The notes below the pieces were generated by a model, which was not told the origin of the DNA, did not search any database, and worked only from the letters and a program-made list of their open reading frames with translations. Position numbers and translations under genes: made by a program. Shown in pieces: positions 11,193 through 22,027 of a stretch of DNA of 64,000 bases (position 1 is its first letter; the number at the start of each line of letters is the position of its first letter). This DNA comes from Branchipolynoe longqiensis (Eukaryota > Annelida > Polychaeta > Phyllodocida > Polynoidae), in the NCBI GenBank assembly GCA_030323885.1, contig CM059192.1, positions 1,247,001-1,311,000 of the forward strand. Direction: 5' to 3'.

Positions 11193-11324
11193 TGGATTGA
11201 AATGTCACCACTGGAGGGAGAGGTGCCATCATTGTTGGCGGCCAGTGACTGGGAAGTGCCTCTTCTTACTGGCAGTGTGGTGTCGTCTTTGGCCGCTGCC
11301 TGCTGGTCCCGGGCTCGTTAAGGG

Positions 11325-11372
11325 GTGTGTTTGTGTGTGTGTGTGAGGGGGGGGGGGGGTGAGGGGATGTGT
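11325..11372. repeat. (TG)n followed by a G run
   Basis: GTGTGTGTG passing into about 12 consecutive G. Confidence 0.9.
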
Positions 11373-11451
11373 CTTATCATGTGTAACCTCTAACCGGGTT
11401 AACGAGCTCTCAATGCCACAATGCCTGCCATACACACACCGATTCACAGCC

Positions 11452-12660
11452 CATGTTCCTAATATGGGCATGTATACACATGCTACTTTACAGGCTCTCT
11501 GATTGAAATGTTCCTAATATGGGCATGTATAAACATGCTACTTAGCAGGCTCTCTGATTGAAATGTTCCTAATATGGGCATGTATAAACATGCTACTTAG
11601 CAGGCTCTCTGATTGAAATGTTCCTAATATGGGCATGTATAAACATGCTACTTAGCAGGCTCTCTGATTGAACTGTTCCTAATATGGGCATGTATAAACA
11701 TGCTACTTTACAGGCTCTCTGATTGAACTGTTCCTAATATGGGCATGTATAAACATGCTACTTTGCAGGCTCTCTGATTGAACTGTTCCTAATATGGGCA
11801 TGTATAAACATGCTACTTTACAGGCTCTCTGATTGAACTGTTCCTAATATGGGCATGTATAAACATGCTACTTTACAGGCTCTCTGATTGAACTGTTCCT
11901 AATATGGGCATATATAAACATGCTACTTTGCAGGCTCTCTGATTGAACTGTTCCTAATATGGGCATGTATAGACATGCTACTTTACAGGCTCTCTGATTG
12001 AACTGTTCCTAATATGGGCATATATAAACATGCTACTTTACAGGCTCTCTGATTGAACTGTTCCTAATATGGGCATATATAAACATGCTACTTTGCAGGC
12101 TCTCTGATTGAACTGTTCCTAATATGGGCATATATAAACATGCTACTTTACAGGCTCTCTGATTGAACAGTTCGCTAATATGAGGCATGTATAAACATGC
12201 TCTTAGCAGGCTCTCTGATTGAACTGTTCCAAATATGGGCATGTATAACCCAAAACAAATGCTACTTTACCAGGCTCTCTGATTTGAACTGTTCCTAATA
12301 TGGGGGGAGGGCCATGTATAAAACATCTACTTTACAGGCTCTCTCTGATTGAAAACTGTTCCTTAAATATGGGCATATATAAACATGCTACTTTACAGGC
12401 TCGTCTGATTGAAACTGTTCCTAATTATGGGCATTATATAAACATGCTACTTTGCAGGCTCTCTGATTGAACTGTTCCTAATATGGGCATGTATAAACAT
12501 GCTACTTTACAGGCTCTCTGATTGAACTGTTCCTAATATGGGCATGTATAAACATGCTACTTTACAGGCTCTGATTGAACTGTTCCTAATGTGGGCATGT
12601 ATAAACATGCTACTTAGCAGGCTCTGATTGAAATGTTCCCATCCTAATATGGGCATCTAG
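11452..12660. repeat. 55-bp tandem satellite
   Basis: About 22 copies at an exact 55-bp period (TTCCTAATATGGG at 11511, 11566, 11621). Each unit carries an inverted repeat GCATGT-ATAA-ACATGC. Between about 12165 and 12440 the units carry many single-base indels, unlike the clean copies on both sides. The last two units are diverged. Confidence 0.95.
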
Positions 12661-12785
12661 AAACATATTCCACTTCAGCTTTGTTTGAAATGTTCCTAAT
12701 ATGTGCATATACAAGCATATCTCACTTAAATTGTGGCTATCTTTGTTATTTTTATTCATATAATGAATGATATAGCTGCACCATA

Positions 12786-12787
<2 letters not shown>

Positions 12788-12819
<32 letters not shown>
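12788..12819. repeat. (TA)n microsatellite
   Basis: Pure TA dinucleotides for about 30 bp. Confidence 0.95.
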
Positions 12820-12855
12820 CAATGCCCCGCTAAATGCCGTACCATAACCAGTAAC

Positions 12856-13650
12856 ATTCCCCTCCCCCTTCCCCGTGCCCCTTCCGCCCCTCCCGCACCC
12901 TCCCCCTCTGCCTCCCCTCCCCTCCACCCCTCCCCGTGCCCCTTCCGCCTCCCCGCCACCCCTCCCCACCCTCCCCCTCGACCTCCCCCCCTCTGCCTCC
13001 CACCCCCCTCCCATCCCCCCCCTCCCCCTCCGCCTCCCCTCCCACCCTCTGCCTCCCCTCCCCCCCCTCTGCCTCCCATCCCATCCCCATCCCCTCCCAT
13101 CCCCATGCCCCCTTCCCCAAGCCCCTTCCCCCTTCCGCCACCCTCTCCCCCTTCCCCCTCCCCCTCCTCCCCCCCCTTCCCCCCCCTCTCTCCCCCTCCC
13201 CCCCTCTCCCCTTCCCCTCTCCCCCCTCTGTCCCCTTCTCCCTCTCCCCTACGCGCTCCCCCTTCCCCTCTCCCCTTCCCATCTCCCCTTCCCCTCTCCC
13301 CCCCTCTCCTCTCCCCTCTCCCCCCTCCCCCCCTCCCCTCCCCCCCCCTCCCCCCCATCCCTCCTCCTCTCCCCTCTCCCCCTCCCCCTCTCCTCTCCCC
13401 TCTCCCCCCTCCTCTCCCCTCTCCCCCTCCGCCCCTCTCCCCCCCTCCCTCCCCCCTCTCCCTCCCCCTCCCTCGCCCCCCCTCCCCTCTCCCCTCTCCC
13501 TCTCCCCTCTCCCCTCTCCCCTCTCCCCTCTCCCTCCTCCCCTCCCCTGTCCCTTTCCCCTTTCCTCCGTTCCCCTATTCTCTCTCCGCTCCCTCCTCCT
13601 CGTACTGCTCCCAAATCCCGCTCCGTTCCCTCCCCTCCCTTCCCTTAAGT
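12856..13650. repeat. Long polypyrimidine tract (CCCCT-rich)
   Basis: Nearly 800 bp of C and T on the plus strand with very few purines. Its absence of stops creates long proline and glycine/arginine frames that are artefacts. Confidence 0.95.
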
Positions 13651-13686
13651 GTCCCGCCCTCACCTCCCTCCCTCACACCTCCCCAC

Positions 13687-13689
<3 letters not shown>

Positions 13690-13744
<55 letters not shown>
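13690..13744. repeat. (CA)n microsatellite
   Basis: About 27 uninterrupted CA units. Confidence 0.97.
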
Positions 13745-13747
<3 letters not shown>

Positions 13748-13844
13748 TGGCTGGTACCCGGCACTCGCCTGCTGTCCGGGTACAGACTCGGGACGCTCGG
13801 TGCAGGCGTACTTGTTGTACACACGGATCGCTGCAGCACTGGGC

Positions 13845-13990
13845 GTGCCACTGTCACTGTCACTGTCACTGTCACTGTCACAGTCACAGTCACAGTTTGT
13901 CTGGTGTGATGCAGGTATCTATACTGCCACTGTCACTGTCACTGTCACAGTGTGTCTGGTGTGATACAGGCATCTGCACTGTCACTGTCA
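13845..13990. repeat. (CACTGT)n hexanucleotide repeat
   Basis: Runs of CACTGT/CACAGT in two blocks separated by a ~45-bp unit ending GTGTCTGGTGTGA. Confidence 0.9.
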
Positions 13991-15260
13991 ATGTATGCCT
14001 TGTGTACCGCCCCTACACACCCTGTCACTGTATGCTTAATGTGACACTGCTAGTCAATGTATGCTTGGTGTCCTGCTACTACACACCCTGTCAATGTATG
14101 CTTAGTGTGACATAGATAAAAGATTCACCCGGTACTTGTAGTACACGGGTGAATGACAAAGTAGTGAAAATAGCTTTAGTATGGAACAGGAAGTAGAAAC
14201 TGTGGTTCCATGATCAAATGGCTACATACATTGGCACAGATTTGGTGAAATGGGAGAGATTGCAAAAAGACAAGATGCCGGCCATAGAACGCCATCGATT
14301 TTAATTTTAAATCGTATTAAACTAGCTATTTTATTATATTTTTTAACTCAAAGGTAGCGGGTAAATATGAAGACAGCTACAAAGAATAAATGTTGCTTCT
14401 TAGATTGTGAAATTGGGCTCTCATTTCATTAACCTGCTTTTTCAACCGTTTTTATATAGGGTTGGTATTCACCCGTGTACTGCAAGTACCGGGTGAATCC
14501 TTTATCTAAGTGTGACACTGCTACTCAATGTATGCTTGGTCTACCGCCACTACACACCCTGTCAATGTATGCTTTGTGTGCCACTGCTAGCAGTGCTACA
14601 CACCCTGTCAATGTATGCTTTGTGTGCCACTGCTAGCAGTGCTACACACACTGTCAATGTATGCTTTGTGTGCCACTGCTAGCAGTGCTACACACAGTGT
14701 CAATGTATGCTTTGTGTGCCACTGCTAGCAGTGCTACACACACTGTCAATGTATGCTTAGTGTGCCACTGCTAGCAGTGCTACACACCCTGTCAATGTAT
14801 GCTTAGTGTGCCACTGCTAGCAGTGCTACACACACTGTCAATGTATGCTTAGTGTGCCATTGCTAGCAGTGCTATGCACACTGTCATTGATTGGTTTGGC
14901 AGTGCTACACACACTGTCAATGTATGCTTTGTGTGCCACGACTACACACACTTCGAATGCTTAGTGTGACACTACTACCCACACTGCCAATGCTTGGTGT
15001 GCCACTGCTAGCAATGCTACGTACAGTCATTGATTGGTTTGACAGTGCTACACACACTGTCAATGTATGCTTTGCGTGCCACGACTACGCACTGCCAATG
15101 CTTGGTGTGACAGTACTACCCACACTGCCAATGCTTAGTGTGACAGTACTACCCACACTGCCAGTGCTTGGTGTGACACTACTACCCACACTGCCAATGC
15201 TTGGTGTGACAGTACTACCCACACTGCCAGTGCTTGGTGTGACAGTACGACGTGAACTGT
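13990..15260. repeat. 46-bp tandem repeat array, interrupted by a MITE
   Basis: Units contain CTGTCAATGTATGCTT and TGTGTGCCACTGCTAG at a 46-bp period in the regular part (14580-14880), more degenerate on both sides. Most regular units contain the 14-bp perfect palindrome CACTGCTAGCAGTG. The array is split by the MITE at 14115-14506. Confidence 0.9.
14115..14506. mobile_element. MITE with 40-bp folded TIRs, copy 1
   Basis: The two 40-bp ends (14115-14154 and 14467-14506) are inverted repeats with two mismatches, starting GATAAAAGATTCACCC. Each end is itself a near palindrome (ATTCACCCG... / ...CGGGTGAAT). TA dinucleotides flank it at 14113-14114 and 14507-14508, as for Tc1/mariner-type insertion. 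It has no coding capacity. A homologous copy lies at 56934-57347. Confidence 0.85.
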
Positions 15261-15345
15261 CACTGTACCACCAGCCCACATGCTGTCAGTCCCTAGTTCA
15301 TCATTGTGACCCGCCCCCTATCGGCACCGGGCAATCCCTGCACCG

Positions 15346-15371
15346 CCATTATACCCCCCCCCCCCCACCCC
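15346..15371. repeat. C homopolymer run with short spacers
   Basis: About 14 consecutive C then ACCCC. Confidence 0.9.
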
Positions 15372-15373
15372 AC

Positions 15374-15490
15374 TGTCCAGACCCATCTCATACAGGAAAC
15401 ACAATTTCTCGTCCAATCACCGAAGTGAAGCAGTACTGAGCCCCTGTCAGTACTTGGATGGGCGCCAGTCTGATAATAGGAGACACCGCA
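15374..15490 (+). pseudogene. 5S rRNA-like sequence (pseudogene or 5S-derived SINE head)
   Basis: About 117 bp, close to 5S rRNA length. It shows 5S landmarks in order: TTCTCGTCCAATCACCGAAG, then AAGCAGTACTGAG (box A region), GTCAGTACTTGGATGGG (box C region) and a diverged 3' arm around GATAATAGGAGACACCG. Loss of 3' arm pairing argues against a functional rRNA. It could be a dispersed 5S pseudogene or the head of a 5S-derived SINE; no second copy was noticed in the window. Confidence 0.7.
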
Positions 15491-15595
15491 AACATTTCAA
15501 CATGAATATCTCGCCATGATCTTTGTTATTTTATCGACATGACATGAAATCAGCATCATCAGCATTTGTTACCGAAACTCCAACCGTAATTGATG

Positions 15596-15660
15596 ATAGG
15601 CAGTATAAATCCATCCAAGATAGGCAGTATAAATCCATCCATGACAGGCAGTATAAATCT
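15596..15660. repeat. Short tandem repeat, ~24-bp unit
   Basis: Three copies of GGCAGTATAAATCCATCC with 6-7 bp spacers; the third is diverged at its end. Confidence 0.85.
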
Positions 15661-15708
15661 TCAAGAGAAAAAAATGAAAATTTGTTACCTCCCACACCAT
15701 GATTACTA

Positions 15709-15841
15709 GAGTAAAACCCGGTTATAGCGCGTCCCGATTTAACGTGAATTTGATATAACGCGATGATCCATTGGACTCAAAATCCTTATAATAATTCAAA
15801 GGTAATTTAGTAAACTGAACACCGATTTAGCGCAACCCTGC
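15709..15841. mobile_element. Short pogo/Tigger-like MITE
   Basis: A 133-bp segment flanked by TA (15707-15708, 15842-15843). Its ends, GAGTAAAACCCGGTTATAGC and the reverse complement of TTTAGCGCAACCCTGC, share the GGTT...GCGC pattern common at pogo/Tigger termini. The inverted repeat is imperfect. Confidence 0.5.
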
Positions 15842-15948
15842 TATTTTCCTGATGACATTATATGGACCCCAACGATCGGGTTTCGCTGTGTTACCAAGGA
15901 TCGAAGGATCTTTGTGTTAAATCCAATATGTGGATTATAGTGGTAGGT

Positions 15949-16070
15949 GTGGAGGGGGGGGGGGGTGAAGGGTGAGTGCGTGTTTGGTGTATTCTGATAG
16001 ATCCGTGGCCGTGGGGGGGGGGGGGGCGCAGGGAGGGGGGGGGGGGCGGTGCGGGGCGGTGCGGGGCGGG
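15949..16070. repeat. G-rich tracts
   Basis: Several G runs of 8-14 bases around 15953, 16013 and 16037. Confidence 0.85.
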
Positions 16071-16194
16071 CATTGCGATGCAACGCTGTATTGATTGGGC
16101 ACCAGAATGCCCGATATCCCATCCCGCCTGTACAGAGAGAGGTCCAGGACTGGGCCGCCACTCTTAAACACCGGGCAGTCTCCTGTACACGCAA

Positions 16195-17690
16195 TCTATA
16201 TACACATGTATGCACACTCTATACACATGTACGCACACTCTGTACACATGTACACACACTCTGTACACATGTACGCACAATCTATACACATGTATGCACA
16301 ATCTATCCACGTGTATGCATAATCTATACACATGTTCGCATACTCTGTACACATGTATGCACAATATATACACGTGTATGCACACTCTGTACACATGTAT
16401 GCACACTCTGTACACATGTATGCACAATCTGTACACATGTACGCACACTCTATACATATGTATGCACACTCTGCATACATGTATGCGCACTCTGTACACA
16501 TGTACGCACAATCTGTACACATGTACATACAATATATACACATGTACGCACTCTGTACACATGTACACACAATCTGTACACATGTATGCACAATATATAC
16601 ACATGTACGCACTCTGTACACATGTATGCACAATCTATACACATGTACACACACTCTGTACACATGTACGCACAATCTATTCACATGTGTGCACACTCAC
16701 ACATGTGTGCACACTCTGTACACATGTATGCACACTCTGTAAACATGCATGCACAATCTATGCACAATCTACGCACACTCTGTACACATGTACGCACAAT
16801 CTATACACATGTACACACACTCTGTACACATGTATGTACAATCTATACACATGTATGCACAATCTATGCATATGTATGCACACTATGAACACATGTACGC
16901 ACAATCTATACACATGTATGTACACTCTGTACACATGTATGCACAATCTATTCACATGTACACCCATTCTATACACATGTACACACAATCTATACACATG
17001 TATGCACACTCTGTACACATGTATGCACAATCTATACACATGTATGCACCCTCTGTACACATGTACATACAATCTGTACACATGTATGCACACTCTGTAC
17101 ACATGTATGCACACTCTGTACACATGTATGTACAATTTATACACATGTACGCACACTCTGTACACATGTACATACAATCTATACACATGTATATACACTC
17201 CGTACACATGTATGCACAATCTATACACATGTATGTACACACTATACACATGTACACACAATATGCACACTCTGAACACATGTACACACAATCTATACAC
17301 ATGTATGCACACTCTGTACACATGCACACACAATCTACCACACACATGTACACACAATCTATTACACCCATGCATGCACAATCTACCACACAGGTAAACA
17401 CAATCTACCACACATGTATGGACAATCTATACACATGTACGCAAAACCTGTACACATCTACGCACAATCTCTACACATGTATGCACACTATATGCACATG
17501 TATGCACACTATACACATGTACGCACAATCTGTACACATGTATGCACAATCTATACACATGTATGCACACTCTGTACACATGTATGCACACTCTGTACAC
17601 ATGTACTCACAATCTATACACATGTATGCACACTCTATGCACATGTATGCACACTATATACACATGTTTGCACATGTTACCACACCTAAC
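16195..17690. repeat. 21-bp minisatellite (TACACATGTATGCACACTCTG)-like
   Basis: About 70 copies of a unit of ~20-21 bp built from TACACATGTA followed by YGCACAATCTA or YGCACACTCTG. Each unit holds the palindrome TACATGTA or ACATGT. Several frames stay open only because of the unit. Confidence 0.95.
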
Positions 17691-17842
17691 ACACCAGACC
17701 TAACGCAGTCTATGCGCATGTATGCGATATAGTGATATCATTATTCATGTTGTGTGTTACTGTCAGCAGTCATCATTGACTCAGTTGGAATCAATGACTC
17801 CTCCTCCACCTCCTTATCATCATCATAATCATCAGTCCTTTA

Positions 17843-18484
17843 AGGCCCTCTCACACTACGACGTATGGCGTTAGCGTGTGCCCAATGTACGGCAATTTGC
17901 CAGTACGTCGGCATTCATCTAACTTTGCAGGGGCGGGGGATAAAAAAGGGCATACACACAACGTACACACAATGTACATAACGTATGAAGAACGTATCTC
18001 TGACCTATCGCATACGCTCATGGTACGCTGACCAACGTTACATATGTTACTTCATCGCTAGAAGTATGGCATATACGTTAAGTACGCTGGAGATACGACA
18101 GGCATACATTCGAAGTATGTTAGGAGTAGGTTATGGATCCGTTGGCTGTACGCAGACTGCACTGCTGAACGTACAGCTAACATGTTCCAAACTATCCCAA
18201 CCTGCCTCTAACGTGTGCATAATGTACGCCGACGTATGCCCAGCATATGCCGAGCGTATGAGAAACATATGAGCTGTACGCCGGCATAGGTTTAAAATTT
18301 TGAACATGCACAAAAATTATTTTGTGGCTCAACCTACGCCAACCTATGATGCCATATGCCGAGCGTATTCGACGTATGCCCAACCTATGCGTAACCTATG
18401 ACGTCATATGCCGACGTGTTGGCCGAAAATCGCATACGTCGGCATACGCTAACGCCATACGTCGTAGTGAGTGTGACAGCCCCT
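17843..18484. mobile_element. PIF/Harbinger-like MITE with TTA target-site duplication
   Basis: 642 bp flanked by TTA (17840-17842 and 18485-18487). Both ends read inward AGG..CT.TCACAC and share CTACGACGTATGGCGTTAGC (left about 17858-17878). The interior is a degenerate mosaic of the same GTATGCC/CGTACG motif found in the TIR. It has no coding capacity. The 3-bp TTA duplication fits PIF/Harbinger preferences. Confidence 0.75.
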
Positions 18485-18487
18485 TTA

Positions 18488-18690
18488 ATAACGAGGGTCG
18501 TTGGCCACCACAGATGGCTTTGCACCAGTTTTCTCCAGTTTACCCTGTTCTCCGCTGCCCTCTGGGACTTGCCGAACTCCAGGCGTGCCTGGCCAAACTC
18601 CATTCCCTGATGTTGTCTTCCCACCTCTTCCTTTGCCCGCCTTGTTTTTTTCCTCCTTTTGCTGTGCTTTGATTAACTCAGTGCACATTG
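18488..18690 (-). pseudogene. 3' end of a non-LTR retrotransposon ORF2
   Basis: Read on the minus strand, two frames together give a C-terminus typical of many animal LINE endonuclease-RT proteins: FGKSQRAAENRVNWRKLV in one frame and KPSVVANDPR before a stop in the other. The switch between frames marks decay. The catalytic RT domain is absent. Its 3' end abuts the right TTA of the MITE at 18484. Confidence 0.65.
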
Positions 18691-18879
18691 ACTAACAAAA
18701 AAATAATTAAAAAAATACAAGACTAGTAATTGTCAAATCTCACAGCTTTCCCCGAGATTCGTATGAAATGGATTTACCCAAGGGATACGTATTTTTGAGT
18801 TTAGAGATTGTAAATATTTTTTAAGGACGAGTTCTGCACGTGTAGGCAGTCTACAATTTCTGTCAGTGGTAGAACTAGT

Positions 18880-19863
18880 TGTAATATTACTGGAAGCCCA
18901 GCCGTCAGAGCCCCAGATATACCACAAACTCTTCCCAGATGCGTTCTGACAACTGACTGTCAGCTCACAACAACTATGCCCCTCTCCAACAAACGCATCT
19001 GTAATATATCTACTGTATGTCTCATATGGCAGAAAGGGAAGACAAGTCACGCAAGATTAACAGTGAAGAAGTTGTGCTTTATTGGCATCAACTCGTGTTT
19101 ACCTACTAGTGACTATCACCCTGACCCCTTACCACACAGAGCCTCATTACTCTCTTTAGTATGTATATGAATCAGTGCCTACAGCCCATTGAACCGGAGT
19201 CCCATGGTTGTTGCACACAGCTCAGTTTGTATATGAAAGGTGGAGCATCAGACAGAGTGTCTGTGTTCCTGGCCAAGAGAAGAGTGTGTTCACTTCAAGA
19301 GTCCATCCAGAAGACCCCTGCTCAGAGTGTCTGGAGCAGTGTGTATAGGATAATCAATATCAAAATGAGGCTAGTGTGGTCAAGTGGGGTAAAGGGACGC
19401 AGGTGACTGGGCCTCCCACAGCCAGCCAATCAGGCACCCTCTACAGCCTGGGGGGGCGACGCCCCAATATGGGAAGCTGTCACTCAAACCCAGCTGCAGG
19501 TGGTGTCCATAATGTATGCAGAATGGCTGGTGTGCTTGCCCATCAGCCCTGTGGTAACAGGTAGTTGCAGACAGTTACAATAAACATATATATTAAAAAT
19601 GTCCTTCTCCTCCACTTGCACCCTTACTGGTGCATAGAGGGAACATTTCACCATACATTAACTGTCTCTTCTATAGGAACATCTCGTCATAATCTCGGGC
19701 ACTATGTATTAACATATATTTCACATAGCCTAATATGTCACACCGCGAGTAGGGCACCCATTGCTTTTCTATTACATAACCTTGATCCCCACTCCGTCGC
19801 CCGAGGATAATAATGCTCTCTGCCAATATATAATTCCGAACCGAAAATCCGTATATTTTTACA
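18880..19863 (+). mobile_element. Solo LTR, ~1-kb family, copy 1
   Basis: 984 bp starting TGTAATATTAC and ending TTTTTACA, with the 4-bp duplication TAGT at 18876-18879 and 19864-19867. It is homologous end to end with 57793-58752, which has its own 4-bp duplication. AATAAA lies at 19579-19584. TG...CA ends with a 4-bp duplication fit a Ty3/gypsy-type LTR; no internal region is present, so it is called solo. Orientation is taken from AATAAA. Confidence 0.8.
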
Positions 19864-19867
19864 TAGT

Positions 19868-20115
19868 GTTGTGGGAAACAACTCATTATACAGCAAGCCC
19901 AATGGTGGTAGCGGTCTCATAGACGATTTCCACCACCGACTTGTCCTCTGACGGCAGCTGCAAGAACTAATGTAGCAGTTCAGTGTGGAGCCTGCTTTGT
20001 GGAAAAGGTCCTATAGAGAATTTCCACCACCGACCCACCCTCTGGCGGCAGTGGCGATAACTAATATTGTGGATAGCCACTCAGTGTGCAGCCTGCATTG
20101 TGGAAAAGGTCTTTT
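19868..20115 (-). repeat. ~100-bp tandem family, two diverged copies in reverse orientation
   Basis: Segments TTGTGGAAAAGGTC and ATTTCCACCACCGAC with CTCTGGCGGCAG match the reverse complement of the ~100-bp repeat at 51355-51800. Confidence 0.7.
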
Positions 20116-20350
20116 CCGGCTCCAGATAATACCGAGTTGAGTTATTTACATCTGTTGTTAATAATGACCAGCAGCCATCATCTCCAGCCACACTCATCAG
20201 CCAATCAGAACCTTTTGTTGCAGCTCACGTGACCTAGTGACCTCATTAGTTTCAGCATCCCTGTTATGCGAGATACCAGGCGGTCACGTGACCGTGCGTC
20301 TCGCTCTGGTTCAGTGCTGGGACATCAAGAACGCGGTGATACAACTTAAG
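20116..20350. other. Intergenic sequence, nothing recognised
   Basis: Unique-looking; includes GTCACGTGAC-type palindromes near 20226 and 20284 but no gene. Confidence 0.5.
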
Positions 20351-20412
20351 GTTGGTTTGTTGGTTGTGGGAGTTTTACGTCCTTGTATTATCTAAGGTCA
20401 TATCAGGACGGT
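20351..20412 (-). mobile_element. SINE 3' tail fragment (minus)
   Basis: Reverse complement of the family tail (TTTTACGTCC, then CTAAGGTCATATCAGGACG). Confidence 0.8.
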
Positions 20413-20420
20413 ATAACTTA

Positions 20421-20764
20421 AGGCCTCAGTCACACTATGGCTTGCGACCACTTTGCGACCAAAAGCAGGTGACTTCCTAGCAACCAAAGCAAACAAAACC
20501 ACAGGAAAAAAGATGGTCGGTGATCAGTCAGCAATTGGCCAGTGATCAGTTGGTGATCGGTTGGAGACCAGTAGCAAGCGCTGAAAATGGTTGGCGACCT
20601 CCAGGCGGCCGTTTTGGGCGCAAAGAGGTTTTTGGTGCAGCATCTGCAACCTCCTTGTGACTAAAGTGGTCAGCGACCAGTCGATGACCAATTTGCAATG
20701 GCCCCTTTTTGGGGGTCGTAAAGTGGTCGCAAGCGATCGCAAGCATAGTGTGACACAGGCACCA
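20421..20764. mobile_element. MITE with GGCC..TCACAC ends
   Basis: The left end AGGCCTCAGTCACACTATGG and the right end (reverse complement of GCATAGTGTGACACAGGC) are inverted, followed inward by GCTTGCGA motifs on both sides. The interior is rich in GTGATCAG, GACCAGT and GGTCG variants. TTA precedes the left end, but no matching duplication is clear on the right. No coding capacity. Confidence 0.6.
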
Positions 20765-20804
20765 TACTTGATAGTAACAGTAAATGTGGACATTGGTGTA
20801 CACT

Positions 20805-21515
20805 AACAATCCAGGTGTGCCACCCCCCACACACCACGCACACCACCCACACACCCACACCTAACACACATACCACACATACCACACATACCTCACACAC
20901 CTAACACACACCACATACCCAACACACACCACACCACACACCCAACACACACCACACCTAACACACCACACCTAACAGCACTAACACACTACACCTGACA
21001 CACACCACACACACCAGCCACACACCCACACCTAACACACCACATACACCACACACACCACCCACCACACACATACCACACACATACCACACACATACCA
21101 CACACATACCACACACATACCACACACATACCACACCCACCTAACACACACCACATACCCAACACACACCACAACACACATCCAACACACACCACACATA
21201 ACACACCACACCTAACAGTACTAACACACCACACCTAACACACCACACCTAACACACCACACCTAACACACCACAGACACCAACACCTAACACACCACAT
21301 ACACCACACACATACCACACACACTTAACACACATCACACCACACACCCAACACACACCACACCTAACACACCACACCTAACACACCACACCTAACAGTA
21401 CTAACACACCACACCTAACATACCACATCTAACACACCACACACAGCACACACACCACACACATACCACACACATACCAAACACCACACACACCACACTC
21501 TACACACACCACATG
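20805..21515. repeat. CACACC/CTAACACACCA-rich satellite
   Basis: About 700 bp of irregular repeats of CACACCTAACACACCACA and CACACATACCA. Confidence 0.92.
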
Positions 21516-21867
21516 CATGATGAAGTTTGTGGCTGCGCGTTGTGCAGTGTGGTGTGTGTGAAGGGCGGGGCCTGGTGTTAGTTGTGACGTGTGTGTGTGT
21601 GGGGGGGGGGGGGAGTGGGGGGTCCCTGTGTGAGTTGGGGAAGGAGAGGCATTGTTTATTTACCGTGTGTATAGTGTAGTACTACTACTAGTACTAGTGG
21701 TCTGCACTCACCTCACAGGCAAGGAGCCACATAGACAGGCTGATTGCATCAGGGAGCCTAAATATGTTAGTTCTGGAATGGCAGAAGGGAGGGTTCGACT
21801 CCTGTTGTAGGCGTAGTGTTCCCTTTGTTTGCATCAACCCCACAGTAATAGTATTGGTTGACCAATG
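21516..21867. other. Intergenic sequence, no gene seen
   Basis: Contains (TG)n followed by a 13-G run near 21586-21613; otherwise unique-looking. Confidence 0.5.
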
Positions 21868-22017
21868 AGATTGTTGGTTGTTGGAGGTTTACGTCCTAGC
21901 AACATCTAAGGTCATATCAGGACATGGACCAATGATAAGGCTAGGCAAGGTAGCGCTAAGCACCACAACCTCACATGTAGGGTGCGGACACTCTACCGAC
22001 TAGACCATCCCAGCTTT
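21868..22017 (-). mobile_element. Internally deleted SINE (minus)
   Basis: The family tail at the low-coordinate end and a tRNA-like head at 21985-22017 (minus strand GGGATGGTCTAGTCGGTAGA, an A-box-like segment) are joined without the ~200-bp body. It lies head to head with the plus-strand SINE that begins at 22028. Confidence 0.6.
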
Positions 22018-22027
22018 AAGAACATGG

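Noticed and set aside
11452..12660. Regular repeats considered as a CRISPR array
   Set aside because: No unique spacers between repeats, no cas genes, and the DNA is eukaryotic.
12830..14115. Proline-rich and Gly/Arg/Glu-rich frames of 200-340 codons
   Set aside because: Purine-free DNA rarely forms stops; low complexity only.
16049..17732. Tyr/Cys/His/Thr-rich frames up to 395 codons
   Set aside because: Products of the 21-bp minisatellite.
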